From Haliscomenobacter sp040401995 (GTDB lineage: Bacteria > Bacteroidota > Bacteroidia > Chitinophagales > Saprospiraceae), in contig JBBANM010000022.1 of NCBI GenBank assembly GCA_040401995.1, positions 1 through 64,000 of the forward strand: a DNA stretch of 64,000 nucleotides. The letters are read 5' to 3'. The notes beneath the pieces are model-generated. The model did no database searches and was not told the DNA's origin. It saw only the letters and a program-made list of their open reading frames with translations. Position numbers and translations under genes: made by a program. How positions within the stretch are numbered: position 1 is the stretch's first letter; every line of letters begins with the position of its first letter. Shown piece after piece: positions 26,634 through 35,018 of this stretch.

Positions 26634-26641
26634 CAAAGATA
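26634..26641 (-). promoter_or_regulatory. Bacteroidota -7 box of the tRNA-Arg gene
   Basis: On the minus strand this reads TATCTTTG, an exact TAnnTTTG match, 20 bp upstream of the mature tRNA 5' end. No TTTG is seen at the usual -33 position. Confidence 0.6.
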
Positions 26642-26764
26642 ATATTTTTTGTGATCGTTTGCCCATTTTTTGCTCAATTTCAACAACTCCTTTTCAAGAA
26701 GGTTCCTTGCATTTTTGGTATTCATTCGGAGCAAAGATCTTAACTTTACCTACAAATTGGAAAA

Positions 26765-27463
26765 ATGCGCAAAATTGCCATTTCTGACATTCACGGTTGT
26801 TTTTTCACCTTCCAGTCTATCCTTGATCGTTTGGGACTAACCAAACAGGACGAGTTGTTTCTATTGGGTGATTTTGTAGACCGCGGAGCCCACACCAAGC
26901 AGGTATTTGATCATATCTTTGAATTACAGCAACAGGGCTTCAACTTGTATTGTCTGCGTGGTAATCACGAGCAAATGCTGCTTGATGCCCTCTTTTACAC
27001 TCAAATCGAAGTGAAACGATTTGAAATAAATGGCGGACGCGCCACGCTGGATAGTTTTAAAGCCAATGAGGTGATCGACATCCCTCGCGTTTATATAGAT
27101 TTCATCACCGAGCTACCGTTCTATCATCTCGCCGATCCTTATATTTTTGTCCACGGTGGCTTGGATTTTCGTTACCAGGAAGATCCGTTTAAGCGGGAGC
27201 AAACCATGTTGTGGATGCGCAATTGGTACCAAAAGACCGATTACACTTGGCTTGGCGAGCGCTACATCATTCATGGACATACGCCGATTCCGCGATTGGC
27301 GATCGAAAAACAATGGGATACCTTTGAAACTTTACGCATCGCCAACATTGACAATGGATGTGTATATGACCAAGAAGGAATGGGAAATATGTGTGCGTTG
27401 GATCTGACGAATCGCAAGATTTTTTTTGAACCCCGACACCGATTGGATCGAAGGTTACTTTAG
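26765..27463 (+). CDS. PPP-family serine/threonine phosphatase (metallophosphoesterase)
   Basis: The 232-residue protein has the full PPP metal-site set: SDIHGC (D8, H10), GDFVDRG (35-41), RGNHE (65-69), FVHGGLD and IIHGHTP. Bacterial PPP enzymes of this size dephosphorylate Ser/Thr/Tyr or His-phosphate in proteins, or hydrolyse small phosphoesters. It is cytosolic. Its 3' end overlaps by 9 bp the convergent gene for a kinase-like protein, which makes a protein-phosphorylation link plausible but unproven. Confidence 0.9.
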   Translation: MRKIAISDIHGCFFTFQSILDRLGLTKQDELFLLGDFVDRGAHTKQVFDHIFELQQQGFNLYCLRGNHEQMLLDALFYTQIEVKRFEINGGRATLDSFKANEVIDIPRVYIDFITELPFYHLADPYIFVHGGLDFRYQEDPFKREQTMLWMRNWYQKTDYTWLGERYIIHGHTPIPRLAIEKQWDTFETLRIANIDNGCVYDQEGMGNMCALDLTNRKIFFEPRHRLDRRLL

Positions 27464-27976
27464 AAAAAAATCCTTGAACTGTGCTAATTCGTCCAATTCC
27501 TTTTGTACCATCGATTGAAATATCCGATCATCTGCAACTTGGATTATACTTGAGATACCGACATCCACCAAACGTAGTCCCTTTTCGGTGAGCAGTATAT
27601 TGTCAAATACCAAGCCGATACTGAACTCAAAACGCAACAAATCCCGATGTACAAATCCGGCTTGGTGCAATTGGCGAATCTCGTATTCAAACACCTCGAA
27701 CCACAATTGCCGGCGCTCCAATTCAAACTCCTTAAACTCGAGCGGATAAAGCCGTTCCATCACCAACATGCTTTGTGGACTAGCGATTTTAAAATCTAGG
27801 CGACAAAAATTGACTACCAAATCATTGACGCCGTTGGCGTATTGCATTTTTTCCGCTTCCGCCAGCATTGCCCCTTCTTCTGCAGGTTCAAAAAGCTTGC
27901 CCACCTCCCAATCAGAAAGCGCTACAACAACGTTGTTGAAACCTCGGGAGAGTAATTTTGGGTAAGAAATTTTCAT
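27455..27976 (-). CDS. Minimal protein-kinase-like protein
   Basis: The 173-residue protein keeps the core of a protein-kinase catalytic loop: HRD at 110-112, Asn126 in FDNILLTEKG, and DVG (138-140) in place of DFG, within LRLVDVGISS. Between HRD and DN there is a nine-residue insertion compared with the usual HRDLKPDN. An N-lobe-like part includes VVVALSDWEVGKLF and the hinge-like MERLYPLEF, but no glycine loop is evident. The C-lobe after the activation segment is almost missing. It may be a small atypical kinase, for example of the RIO/Kdo type, or a pseudokinase. It converges on the PPP phosphatase gene. Confidence 0.68.
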   Translation of the reverse strand: MKISYPKLLSRGFNNVVVALSDWEVGKLFEPAEEGAMLAEAEKMQYANGVNDLVVNFCRLDFKIASPQSMLVMERLYPLEFKEFELERRQLWFEVFEYEIRQLHQAGFVHRDLLRFEFSIGLVFDNILLTEKGLRLVDVGISSIIQVADDRIFQSMVQKELDELAQFKDFFLK

Positions 27977-28112
27977 GAAAAATACAATTTGATATTGTAT
28001 GTGTCGGCATTCGAACCCGAATTACCGTCTTATTCCAGCTTTCGAGCATATAATTTAACCTTTTTTAACCATTAATCAATGGCAATTAACCGCACTTAAA
28101 AATGCCGCTAGG

Positions 28113-28120
28113 TATCTTTG
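28113..28120 (+). promoter_or_regulatory. Bacteroidota -7 box upstream of the TonB-dependent receptor
   Basis: TATCTTTG matches TAnnTTTG exactly. The expected start of transcription falls at about 28126, the first bases of the 58-bp repeat that follows, so that repeat would be the 5' end of the mRNA. Confidence 0.5.
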
Positions 28121-28124
28121 TTCT

Positions 28125-28182
28125 AGAGCTTGTCCAGAATTTCGGATTCTGGGCTCCCTGAGGCAAAATCTGAACAAGCTCT
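28125..28182 (-). repeat. Short form of palindromic family 1 (58 bp)
   Basis: AGAGCTTGT at the left pairs with ACAAGCTCT at the right, and inside CCAGAAT pairs with ATTCTGG over a TTCGG loop. The first 45 bases match the inverted right end of the 161-bp copies. The last 13 match the inverted left end, so the middle of the element is missing. It lies in the leader of the TonB-dependent receptor gene. Confidence 0.8.
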
Positions 28183-28240
28183 TATCTAAAACTCATGCAA
28201 TCAACTTAGCATGCTTTGAAATCATCCAATACTGTTCATT

Positions 28241-31042
28241 ATGAAGCACTTATTCCTAAGTTTATTTTTATTCATTTTAGGCATTACCAGTATTTTCGCC
28301 CAATCAAAAGTCACGGGATCGGTAAATGATACCTTGAAAAAACCACTTGTTGGCGCAACAGTTATGTTGATGCAAGCCAAAGATTCCCTCCTCACTGGCT
28401 TCGCTTTAGTCAACGATAAAGGTAGTTTTGAAATTTCTGGCATCAAACCGGGCAATTATGTGCTACAGGTTAGCTTTTTAGGCTACCGTACCATCAAAAA
28501 AGCCCTTACTGCTCCTGCGGATCAAAACGCTGTTGATGCTGGCGATATTCAACTTGAACCGCAAAGTAAATTACTAGATGCAGCGTTAGTGACCGGCGAA
28601 CGCGAGCCCATGCGCCTGCGCAAAGACACCATCGAATTCAATGCTGGCGCCTTCCAAACTGCTCCCAATGCAACGGTAGAAGATTTGATAAAAAAATTGC
28701 CCGGCGTAGATGTGGATAAAGACGGTACCGTAAAAGCGCAAGGCGAAACGGTAACCCGCGTGTTGGTCAACGGTAAAGAATTTTTTGGTCGCGATCCCAA
28801 AACAGCCACTCGCAACTTACCTGCCGATGCGGTGGATAAAGTACAAGTATTTGACAAACAATCCGATCAATCGGAATTTAGCGGAGTCGATGATGGCCAA
28901 CGGGAAAAAACGATCAACCTCACGCTGAAAAAAGACCGGGAAAACGGTACTTTTGGTACGGCAAGTGCTGGCGGGGGCAGCCCCAATCGTTTTGAAGGCC
29001 GAGCAAACATCAACCGCTTTAAAAAGAACGAGCAATTGTCGTTCATCGGCATGGCCAATAATACCAACAAACAAGGGTTTTCTATTTCAGAATATGCTGA
29101 TTTCCTGGGCGGCATGCCTTCAGGTGGCGGCGGCGGCGGTGGTCGCATCATTACGGGTAATGGCGGTTCAGCCAATTCTGATGGTATACCACTTGATTTT
29201 GGCCGCAATTATGGTTTTACAACCACGGTGGCTACCGGTCTTAACTTCAACCATGAATTTAGTAAAAAGACCCAGCTCAATGGCAGCTATTCGTACAGCG
29301 GTTTTGACAAACAGACCGACAAAAAAAGTCGCCAAGAAAACTTTTTGAAAGGCAGTAGCTATTTTCAGAATGATACTTCCCGTCAGCAAGACAAAAACGC
29401 CAATCACCGGCTCAACTTTACTTTGGATCACAAGATTGATAGCACGCAGTCACTGCGGATGATTACGCGACTTTCTTACAGCCAAAGTCAGCAAGATATC
29501 TTATCCAACTCCATAAGTACAACTTCTGAACTACAACCCCGCAACTCCAGTAACCAAACCAACAATACCAAAGGTTGGGGCATCAACCTCAATACTTCAC
29601 TTTTGTACCGCATTAAATTGAACAAAAGAGGGCGAAATTTCAATACCACGGTAGCACTAGCGGTTATCGACAATCACAGCGACGGCGCCAACCAATCTAC
29701 CAATAATTATTTCCAAACAAGTACACCAACGGTGCAACAATTGCTCAATCAACAAAGCAACTCGCTGAACGATCGTTTGACCTACAACATCCGCGCTTCT
29801 TATACCGAACCGATCAAACGGGGTCAGTACTTAGAGGCCAATTATTCCTACAACCACCGCGGTAACGATAATAACCGCAAAGTGTACGATTTAAAAACCG
29901 ATGGTAGCTTGGTCTTTTCGCCCAAGTACAGCAACAATTACCGCAACGATTTCAATTTTCACCGGGCGGGCTTAAACTACCGAATTGCGAACCCAAAGTT
30001 CAATTTCACGACCGGCCTTACCTTCCAACAGGCGCAGTTGAATGGCGTACTGATAACCCAGGAGACAAACATTCGCCGTTCATTTACCAATATCCTCCCT
30101 ACGGTACGGATGCGCTACAGCATATCACAAACCAAAAACTTGGTTTTTGATTACGATACCGACATCAACGAACCGAGCATTACGCAATTGCAGCCAGTTC
30201 CCAATTTGACCAACCCGCTAAACATTTACCAAGGGAACCCCAATTTGCGCCCTGAGTACGACCACAATTTCAACCTCCGTTATATCAACTTCAATCAATT
30301 CAATTTTAGCAACTTGTTTGCGTTTGTCAACTTTACCTATACCCACAATCGCATTCAAAACACCCAAAGTATTAGCGATCGTTTGGTCACCACCAGCACG
30401 CCAGTAAACGTGCCAGATGATTACCGCATCATCAGCCGTTTTAATTATGGCGGTAGGATCAAAGCCATTAAAATGCGCTACAGTGTGGATGCAGGATTAA
30501 ATTTCACCCGCAGCATCAACTTCATCAACGATGCGCGGAATATTGCCTCTACCCGCACTCCCAACTCTGGACTGCGATTGGAAAATCAGGTGAAAAAAAT
30601 CTGGGACTGGTCCGTAGGCGCTCGAGTCAACTACTCCAACACGGCCAATTCGGTGAATACCACAACAAGTTTAGCCTATTTCACTTACGAGTATACGGCA
30701 GATCTTAGGGTGCCTTTTGCCGATAACAAACTCAATATCACTACGGATCTCAATTACCAACAATACCGTGGTCTCAACAACGGATTCAACCAAGACATTC
30801 CGATTTGGGGCGCTTCCCTTTCTTGGTTCTTCCTAAAAGCCAATAAAGGACAATTGAAATTTGGTGCTTACGATATCTTGAACAAAAACAAGGGAATCAG
30901 TCGCCAAGTGAATTTGAACTCCATTTCGGATCAAAACGTCACCTCCTTGGCGCGGTATTTCTTGTTGAGTTTTACTTACTCCATCAAGGGTTTTGCCAAA
31001 ACGAATAATAATCCGGGAGGAATGATGCGGATTATGAGATAA
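28241..31042 (+). CDS. TonB-dependent outer-membrane receptor (carboxypeptidase-regulatory plug type)
   Basis: The 933-residue protein has a signal peptide (1-20) and a carboxypeptidase-regulatory-like domain (about 22-110, with GSFEISGIKPGNYVLQVSFL). A plug domain (about 115-230, with PGVDVDKDGTVKAQGETVTR) and a beta-barrel of the OMP_b-brl_3 type run to the end (LLSFTYSIKGFAKTNNNPGG). A glycine stretch near 290-310 may be a flexible loop. No SusD partner is adjacent, so the substrate is unknown and may be a peptide or metal complex. Import or export would draw energy from the TonB systems such as those at 33-41 kb. Confidence 0.88.
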   Translation: MKHLFLSLFLFILGITSIFAQSKVTGSVNDTLKKPLVGATVMLMQAKDSLLTGFALVNDKGSFEISGIKPGNYVLQVSFLGYRTIKKALTAPADQNAVDAGDIQLEPQSKLLDAALVTGEREPMRLRKDTIEFNAGAFQTAPNATVEDLIKKLPGVDVDKDGTVKAQGETVTRVLVNGKEFFGRDPKTATRNLPADAVDKVQVFDKQSDQSEFSGVDDGQREKTINLTLKKDRENGTFGTASAGGGSPNRFEGRANINRFKKNEQLSFIGMANNTNKQGFSISEYADFLGGMPSGGGGGGGRIITGNGGSANSDGIPLDFGRNYGFTTTVATGLNFNHEFSKKTQLNGSYSYSGFDKQTDKKSRQENFLKGSSYFQNDTSRQQDKNANHRLNFTLDHKIDSTQSLRMITRLSYSQSQQDILSNSISTTSELQPRNSSNQTNNTKGWGINLNTSLLYRIKLNKRGRNFNTTVALAVIDNHSDGANQSTNNYFQTSTPTVQQLLNQQSNSLNDRLTYNIRASYTEPIKRGQYLEANYSYNHRGNDNNRKVYDLKTDGSLVFSPKYSNNYRNDFNFHRAGLNYRIANPKFNFTTGLTFQQAQLNGVLITQETNIRRSFTNILPTVRMRYSISQTKNLVFDYDTDINEPSITQLQPVPNLTNPLNIYQGNPNLRPEYDHNFNLRYINFNQFNFSNLFAFVNFTYTHNRIQNTQSISDRLVTTSTPVNVPDDYRIISRFNYGGRIKAIKMRYSVDAGLNFTRSINFINDARNIASTRTPNSGLRLENQVKKIWDWSVGARVNYSNTANSVNTTTSLAYFTYEYTADLRVPFADNKLNITTDLNYQQYRGLNNGFNQDIPIWGASLSWFFLKANKGQLKFGAYDILNKNKGISRQVNLNSISDQNVTSLARYFLLSFTYSIKGFAKTNNNPGGMMRIMR

Positions 31043-31067
31043 ATGGTTTTACCGGTTGGCAAGAAAT

Positions 31068-31116
31068 GAGCCTTAATAAATCGTCAGGAATTGATGTCGA
31101 TTTATTAAGGCTCTTT
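31068..31116 (+). terminator. Terminator after the TonB-dependent receptor gene
   Basis: GAGCCTTAATAAATCG pairs perfectly with CGATTTATTAAGGCTC over a 14-base loop, followed by TTT. Confidence 0.8.
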
Positions 31117-31174
31117 CCTTATATTTACTTGAAATACACCCAGTAGATTTTTCAATCAACAAAATTCTATTTTT

Positions 31175-31960
31175 ATGAAGAGCTGGATCAGTATCGGTTT
31201 GTTGACTTTTTTGACCTTAACCTTTGTTTTTGCCCATGAATTTTATTTACTGCCTAGCAATTTCCGGCCAGGATTGGGAGAAGAAGTCAATATTGCCGTT
31301 TTAGTAGGCGAATATTTCCAAGGCGAACCCTGGGTATCCAAATCCTACCAACCCATTTTTTTTAAACAGTTTTTTGGGAAAAAAACGACCGACCTAACCG
31401 CTAAATTGGGTCAAAAAGGGAGTGATGTTACCCACGATGAGCAAGGTTCGTACCTCTATGCCTTACAAACTGGCAATAAATACATTGAACTTGAGGCCGC
31501 TAAATTTTTGAGCTATCTGAAAGAAGATGGTTTGGATAATGTAATTGCATTAAGAGAAAAAAGAAAAGAACAGAACCTCCAAAGTAAGGAATTTTTTGCG
31601 CGTTGCGCCAAGACTTTAATTCAAGTGGGTGATAAAACAACGGCTTCTTTTGCGGTTAATACCAAAATGACCTTAGAGATCATTCCATCCAAAAACCCTT
31701 ATACGCTTGCCCCAGGTGATGCCCTTTCCTTTCAAATCCTTTTTCATGGAAAACCGCTGGCTGGTGCAAAAATAAGGTATTGGAATAGAATCGATAAAGT
31801 ATACACGGAAATAGCCCAATTATCTGACAAACAAGGCAATGTGTCTTTCCAATTAAAAAAAGGGCCGTCGATGGTTTCAATTGTGACCATGGAAGCAACC
31901 CCGGCTGGATCAAAAGCAGATTGGCAAAGTTGGTGGGGAAGCTACACTTTTGCTTTATAG
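31175..31960 (+). CDS. DUF4198-type exported protein
   Basis: The 261-residue protein has a signal peptide (1-20) followed at once by HEFYLLPSNFRPGLGEE. This is typical of DUF4198/NikM-like proteins, whose mature N-terminal histidine can bind metal in nickel/cobalt systems. An Ig-like C-terminal part contains KIRYWNRIDKV and VSIVTMEATPAGS. No metal transporter gene is adjacent, so the role is open. Its 3' end overlaps the convergent methyltransferase gene by 19 bp. Confidence 0.72.
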   Translation: MKSWISIGLLTFLTLTFVFAHEFYLLPSNFRPGLGEEVNIAVLVGEYFQGEPWVSKSYQPIFFKQFFGKKTTDLTAKLGQKGSDVTHDEQGSYLYALQTGNKYIELEAAKFLSYLKEDGLDNVIALREKRKEQNLQSKEFFARCAKTLIQVGDKTTASFAVNTKMTLEIIPSKNPYTLAPGDALSFQILFHGKPLAGAKIRYWNRIDKVYTEIAQLSDKQGNVSFQLKKGPSMVSIVTMEATPAGSKADWQSWWGSYTFAL

Positions 31961-32667
31961 GCAATAAAATAGTAATTCAATTTCTTGAAAAACTGCGCTT
32001 CAAATTCCAGTTTCGACAGCGCGGGAAGTCCATCCAACCAATTTTTCATCAACGATACCTGCAAACCGGCTGCTGAAAATAGATCATAAACCTTTACTGG
32101 TGTGCTGTTGTAAAACTCGGAGGCGCCAAGACCATGTTCAAAAATAACGACGGGTTGGCAGCGTTTTAAAGTTTCTACCGCGCCTTCCAAAACCAGCAAC
32201 TCCCCCCCTTCTACATCGATTTTGATTAAATCCACTTGAAAATCAGCAGGTAAAAAAAGATCCAATTTTTCGGTTTTTACGGTCAGTATTTGATCCACCT
32301 CATTGGCGCGGTCGTATTGTCTTTTTTTGAGTCCGCTATACGATGGATTAGAGACCACGTAATTGAAGCTCGCTGTACCCGTTTCGTTGCTCAAGGCCAG
32401 GTCTACGATGGTTGATTCCGTACCTTGGTATTTTGCCACCAATTGCTGGTGCAAATCTGGAATGGGTTCAAAGCCAAAATGCTGCCCTTGCGGCGCTGCT
32501 TTGCGCATAATGTCCAACACTTCCCCTTTATGACAGCCTACATCAATGCAGTTGCTATTCGGTTTACAAACCCGTTTGATAACCGCCTGGGTTTGCCGAT
32601 CATAGCGTTGATTTTGGGTAAAAGCAATGGGTAAGCTTTTGAGCACTTTTTTGACGACTTCCTTCAT
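31942..32667 (-). CDS. FkbM-family SAM-dependent methyltransferase
   Basis: The 241-residue protein (start MKEVVKKVLKSL; a start 12 codons upstream is possible) has a class I methyltransferase fold. Motif I is NCIDVGCHKGEVLD, followed by FGFEPIPDLH and then LIKIDVEGGELLVLEGA, the FkbM hallmark. FkbM enzymes O-methylate sugars or polyketides. No glycosyltransferase or other surface-sugar gene is near, so the acceptor is unknown. Confidence 0.87.
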   Translation of the reverse strand: MKEVVKKVLKSLPIAFTQNQRYDRQTQAVIKRVCKPNSNCIDVGCHKGEVLDIMRKAAPQGQHFGFEPIPDLHQQLVAKYQGTESTIVDLALSNETGTASFNYVVSNPSYSGLKKRQYDRANEVDQILTVKTEKLDLFLPADFQVDLIKIDVEGGELLVLEGAVETLKRCQPVVIFEHGLGASEFYNSTPVKVYDLFSAAGLQVSLMKNWLDGLPALSKLEFEAQFFKKLNYYFIAYKAKV

Positions 32668-32799
32668 ATCCTTGATTCCTTGCGCGTGAATGGTACGGGA
32701 CAAAGGGTACCATAATTTGGCGCAAAATAAGCAATTTTTTTTTAGCCTTTGATTTGGGCATCGATTGCTAGGCTTTTGTATATAACCAGACGCTATTTT

Positions 32800-32958
32800 A
32801 TTCCCGAAGGGAATGTATATTTATAGCACGGTCTAGTGTCTTTTTTCCAAATCCCGAAGGGATTATATGTTTATTTTTCATAATATAAACATATAATCCC
32901 TTCGGGATTTGGGCAATACTGGTGCTACAGGCTATAGACATACATTCCCTTCGGGAAT
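32800..32958. repeat. Nested palindrome with CCCGAAGGG cores (159 bp)
   Basis: Outer arms ATTCCCGAAGGGAATGTAT (32800-32818) and ATACATTCCCTTCGGGAAT (to 32958) pair with each other. Inner arms at 32849-32875 and 32882-32911, each with ATCCCGAAGGGAT or its mirror, form a long hairpin with the axis near 32878. Each CCCGAAGGG is also palindromic itself. This is a mobile-looking structured repeat that fills much of the 374-bp gap between the FkbM and tonB genes. Nothing else is evident in 32668-33077. Confidence 0.82.
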
Positions 32959-33077
32959 CTAAAGGGCAGCTAAATAACAAAGTATCGTGCTTCTTGTAAA
33001 AAAAGTAACCGAAACAAACCTACATGTTCCGGCCACTCGACCTGTTTCTCCAAACTTGATTGTACAAAAACTTTCTT

Positions 33078-33935
33078 CTACTCTTGCAGCTTAAATCTAA
33101 TCGGCAGATTAAACTGTACCCTTACTGCTTTGCCTCGCTGTCTTCCTGTTTGCCATTTGGGCATACCGCGAACAACCCGCAGGGCTTCCTCGCCGCATCC
33201 TCCGCCGATATCACGCGCTATGTTCGTGTTAACAATTGAGCCATCCGTATTGACCACAAATTGAATAACCACCGTGCCTTCTATTCCATTTTCGCGGGCA
33301 AGCGTAGGGTAAAGCAAATTTTGGCTCAGGTATTTGAAAAGAGCGGCGTCTCCACCTTCAAAAAACGGTCTTTGCTCTACAATGACAAAAATTTTATCCT
33401 CCACGGGTTTTTCCACCTCTACAGCTGGCGGTACTACTTCTTCCGAACGCTCTTCTCCAATCCCCTCAGGCACGCCGCCCTCCACGCCATCTCGGGTTTT
33501 GGTGCTGATGTCAACGTTTTGCATTTCCTCTACCGTTGGCGGTAATGCCTCTTCCAGTACTTTTTCATCCTCCTCCACTTTAGGAATTAAAAAAGTAAGC
33601 GTGGGCCGAGCCGGCAAGGGTTCAACTGGCGGTGGAACTGGCGGCGGCGTAGTGGTTTCCATTTCTGGCGGCGGCATAAGATCAACAACCGTCGTCATCG
33701 TATCGTCTTTGGGGAACGCTGCTTTTACCAATTTCGCAAGCGAAGGCATAGCGGCTAGTAAAACCGACAACGCAATGGTCAGCAAGCCGCCACGGGTCAT
33801 GTACCGATTGTAGAGTTTGCGGAGTTGATAAGCGCCATACTCCTTATTGCGGTTTTGAAAAAGGAGATCTAGTAGATCAACCTCAGGTGTAGTAGCTACA
33901 GGTAAGCCATTTTTAGGCAATGGTTTGATTGACAT
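33078..33935 (-). CDS. tonB: TonB-family energy transducer (second copy, tonB2)
   Basis: The 285-residue protein has a short cytosolic part (LLDLLFQNRNKEYGAYQLRK), one membrane helix (about 49-72), a proline-rich periplasmic spacer (about 88-112) and a C-terminal TonB domain (about 200-284) ending FNLPIRFKLQE. It passes proton-motive energy to outer-membrane receptors. It is clearly a paralogue of the TonB at 37887-38744. Together with the exbD at 34178 it forms a pair without its own exbB. A 206-bp repeat separates the two. Confidence 0.92.
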   Translation of the reverse strand: MSIKPLPKNGLPVATTPEVDLLDLLFQNRNKEYGAYQLRKLYNRYMTRGGLLTIALSVLLAAMPSLAKLVKAAFPKDDTMTTVVDLMPPPEMETTTPPPVPPPVEPLPARPTLTFLIPKVEEDEKVLEEALPPTVEEMQNVDISTKTRDGVEGGVPEGIGEERSEEVVPPAVEVEKPVEDKIFVIVEQRPFFEGGDAALFKYLSQNLLYPTLARENGIEGTVVIQFVVNTDGSIVNTNIARDIGGGCGEEALRVVRGMPKWQTGRQRGKAVRVQFNLPIRFKLQE

Positions 33936-33950
33936 AAGATTGGGTTTTTA

Positions 33951-34156
33951 AGAGTGTGTTTGGGTTTTTAGTTCGTAGGCGAAAATGAGTCAAAATTTGC
34001 ACCAACGAGGCACGAAAAACGTTGAAAATCCCGACAAAGTCGGGAGAGTGTACCCCGACTTTGTCGGGGCAGGTCAGCGCTACATGAGTATTTTCGTAAC
34101 GAAGTTGGGGTAAATTTTGGCCATTTGCAGCGCGAACTAAAAACCAAACACACTCT
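33951..34156. repeat. Palindromic element, family 3 long form (206 bp)
   Basis: It starts AGAGTGTGTTTGGG and ends CCAAACACACTCT. An ACGAAAA/TTTTCGT stem encloses two hairpins, CCCGACAAAGTCGGG and CCCCGACTTTGTCGGGG. AGGC at 33977-33980, GAGGC at 34007-34011 and TAACGAA at 34097-34103 occupy the same relative places as in family 1. It separates exbD and tonB of the second transducer pair and would be part of their shared transcript. Confidence 0.85.
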
Positions 34157-34177
34157 AAGTTGAGTAAACTTTGATTC

Positions 34178-34741
34178 TCACAATTGCGGTTTGCGATTTC
34201 CGGTTTTATGGATAATTTGCTCATCAATGGCACTGAAATCATCAATTATCGCATAGCGCTTAATACCAGTGATGGCCATTTCATCCAATACATCTACCAT
34301 GTTGCGGTATTGCGCATCCGCTAGCGGTTTGATCAATATGAATAGTTCGTCCGCGGATCCCCATTGCTGAGCAACTTCTTGCTGGCGGGATCTGATTTTT
34401 GCTCGTAACCCTGATCTGGAAAAAAAGGTACTGTCAACAGTAACATCGGCTGCATCATCAGCGCCCACGTAGCAAAAAACGCGGTTGTCTTTTCCCAAAA
34501 CCAGAGTCAGGGTCTTAGTTTCTTCGATCTCCGTGGGTTGTGCCTGGTCTTCATTTTTAGCGGGCTTGATGACCTGCATGGCCTTGTCTTTTTTAAATGT
34601 TGTTGCCAAAATGAAGAAAGTGAGCAGCAAAAAAGCCAGATCCACCATCGCGGTTAAGTCTATGCGTATGGGGTGTTTTTTTGATCGCGGTTTAGATTCT
34701 TTGCTTCCTTTTTGAATAGCATTGTTGATCATTTCTGCCAT
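34178..34741 (-). CDS. exbD: ExbD-family biopolymer transport protein (third copy)
   Basis: The 187-residue protein has an N-terminal membrane helix with the essential aspartate (Asp34 in AMVDLAFLLLTFFILAT) that carries protons in the ExbB/ExbD motor. A periplasmic domain contains DELFILIKPLADAQYRNMVD. It is a close paralogue of the ExbD at 38762-39361, sharing VDSTFFSRSGLR and DEMAITG-KRYAIID. It has no ExbB next to it and probably uses the one encoded at 40110. Confidence 0.9.
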   Translation of the reverse strand: MAEMINNAIQKGSKESKPRSKKHPIRIDLTAMVDLAFLLLTFFILATTFKKDKAMQVIKPAKNEDQAQPTEIEETKTLTLVLGKDNRVFCYVGADDAADVTVDSTFFSRSGLRAKIRSRQQEVAQQWGSADELFILIKPLADAQYRNMVDVLDEMAITGIKRYAIIDDFSAIDEQIIHKTGNRKPQL

Positions 34742-34960
34742 AATTGGTCGGTATTTTTAAGTTTGGCAATAAAAAAAGGCATAGCAATAGTGGCCAGTTA
34801 AGGTGATTAAACCCTTGGCTATCAATTTTTAAAACCTTTACAATTGTATTAATTGGTATTAAAAAGCTAGATGCAAAACAGAGATAGAATGGTGGGTGGA
34901 GGGGGGGAATTTTTTCAAAAAGAATTGGGCAAAACTTTAAAACGCGAATTTCCTAAAAAC

Positions 34961-34995
34961 AAAAAAGTCCGAAACAAACGTACTCGTTTCGGACT
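34961..34995 (-). terminator. Terminator of the TPR gene and the main tonB cluster
   Basis: AGTCCGAAAC pairs with GTTTCGGACT. On the minus strand it is followed by TTTTTTG. It separates the exbB-to-TPR operon from the second exbD-tonB pair. Positions 34742-34960 hold no gene; a G-rich run (GGTGGAGGGGGGG) near 34900 is the only oddity. Confidence 0.8.
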
Positions 34996-35018
34996 CTTTG
35001 TTGAACAATTCGATTGAC

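Noticed and set aside
32800..32958. CRISPR array
   Set aside because: The CCCGAAGGG units are inverted pairs, not evenly spaced direct repeats, and there are no cas genes.
33334..33813. Ser/Gly/Thr-rich open frame of 159 codons opposite tonB2, and similar ones opposite tonB at 38119-38616
   Set aside because: The composition is that expected from the complement of proline- and glutamate-rich TonB spacers.
34890..34912. G-rich run as a G-quadruplex control element
   Set aside because: There is a single run of seven G with short GG/GGG neighbours in a gap; the evidence is too thin.
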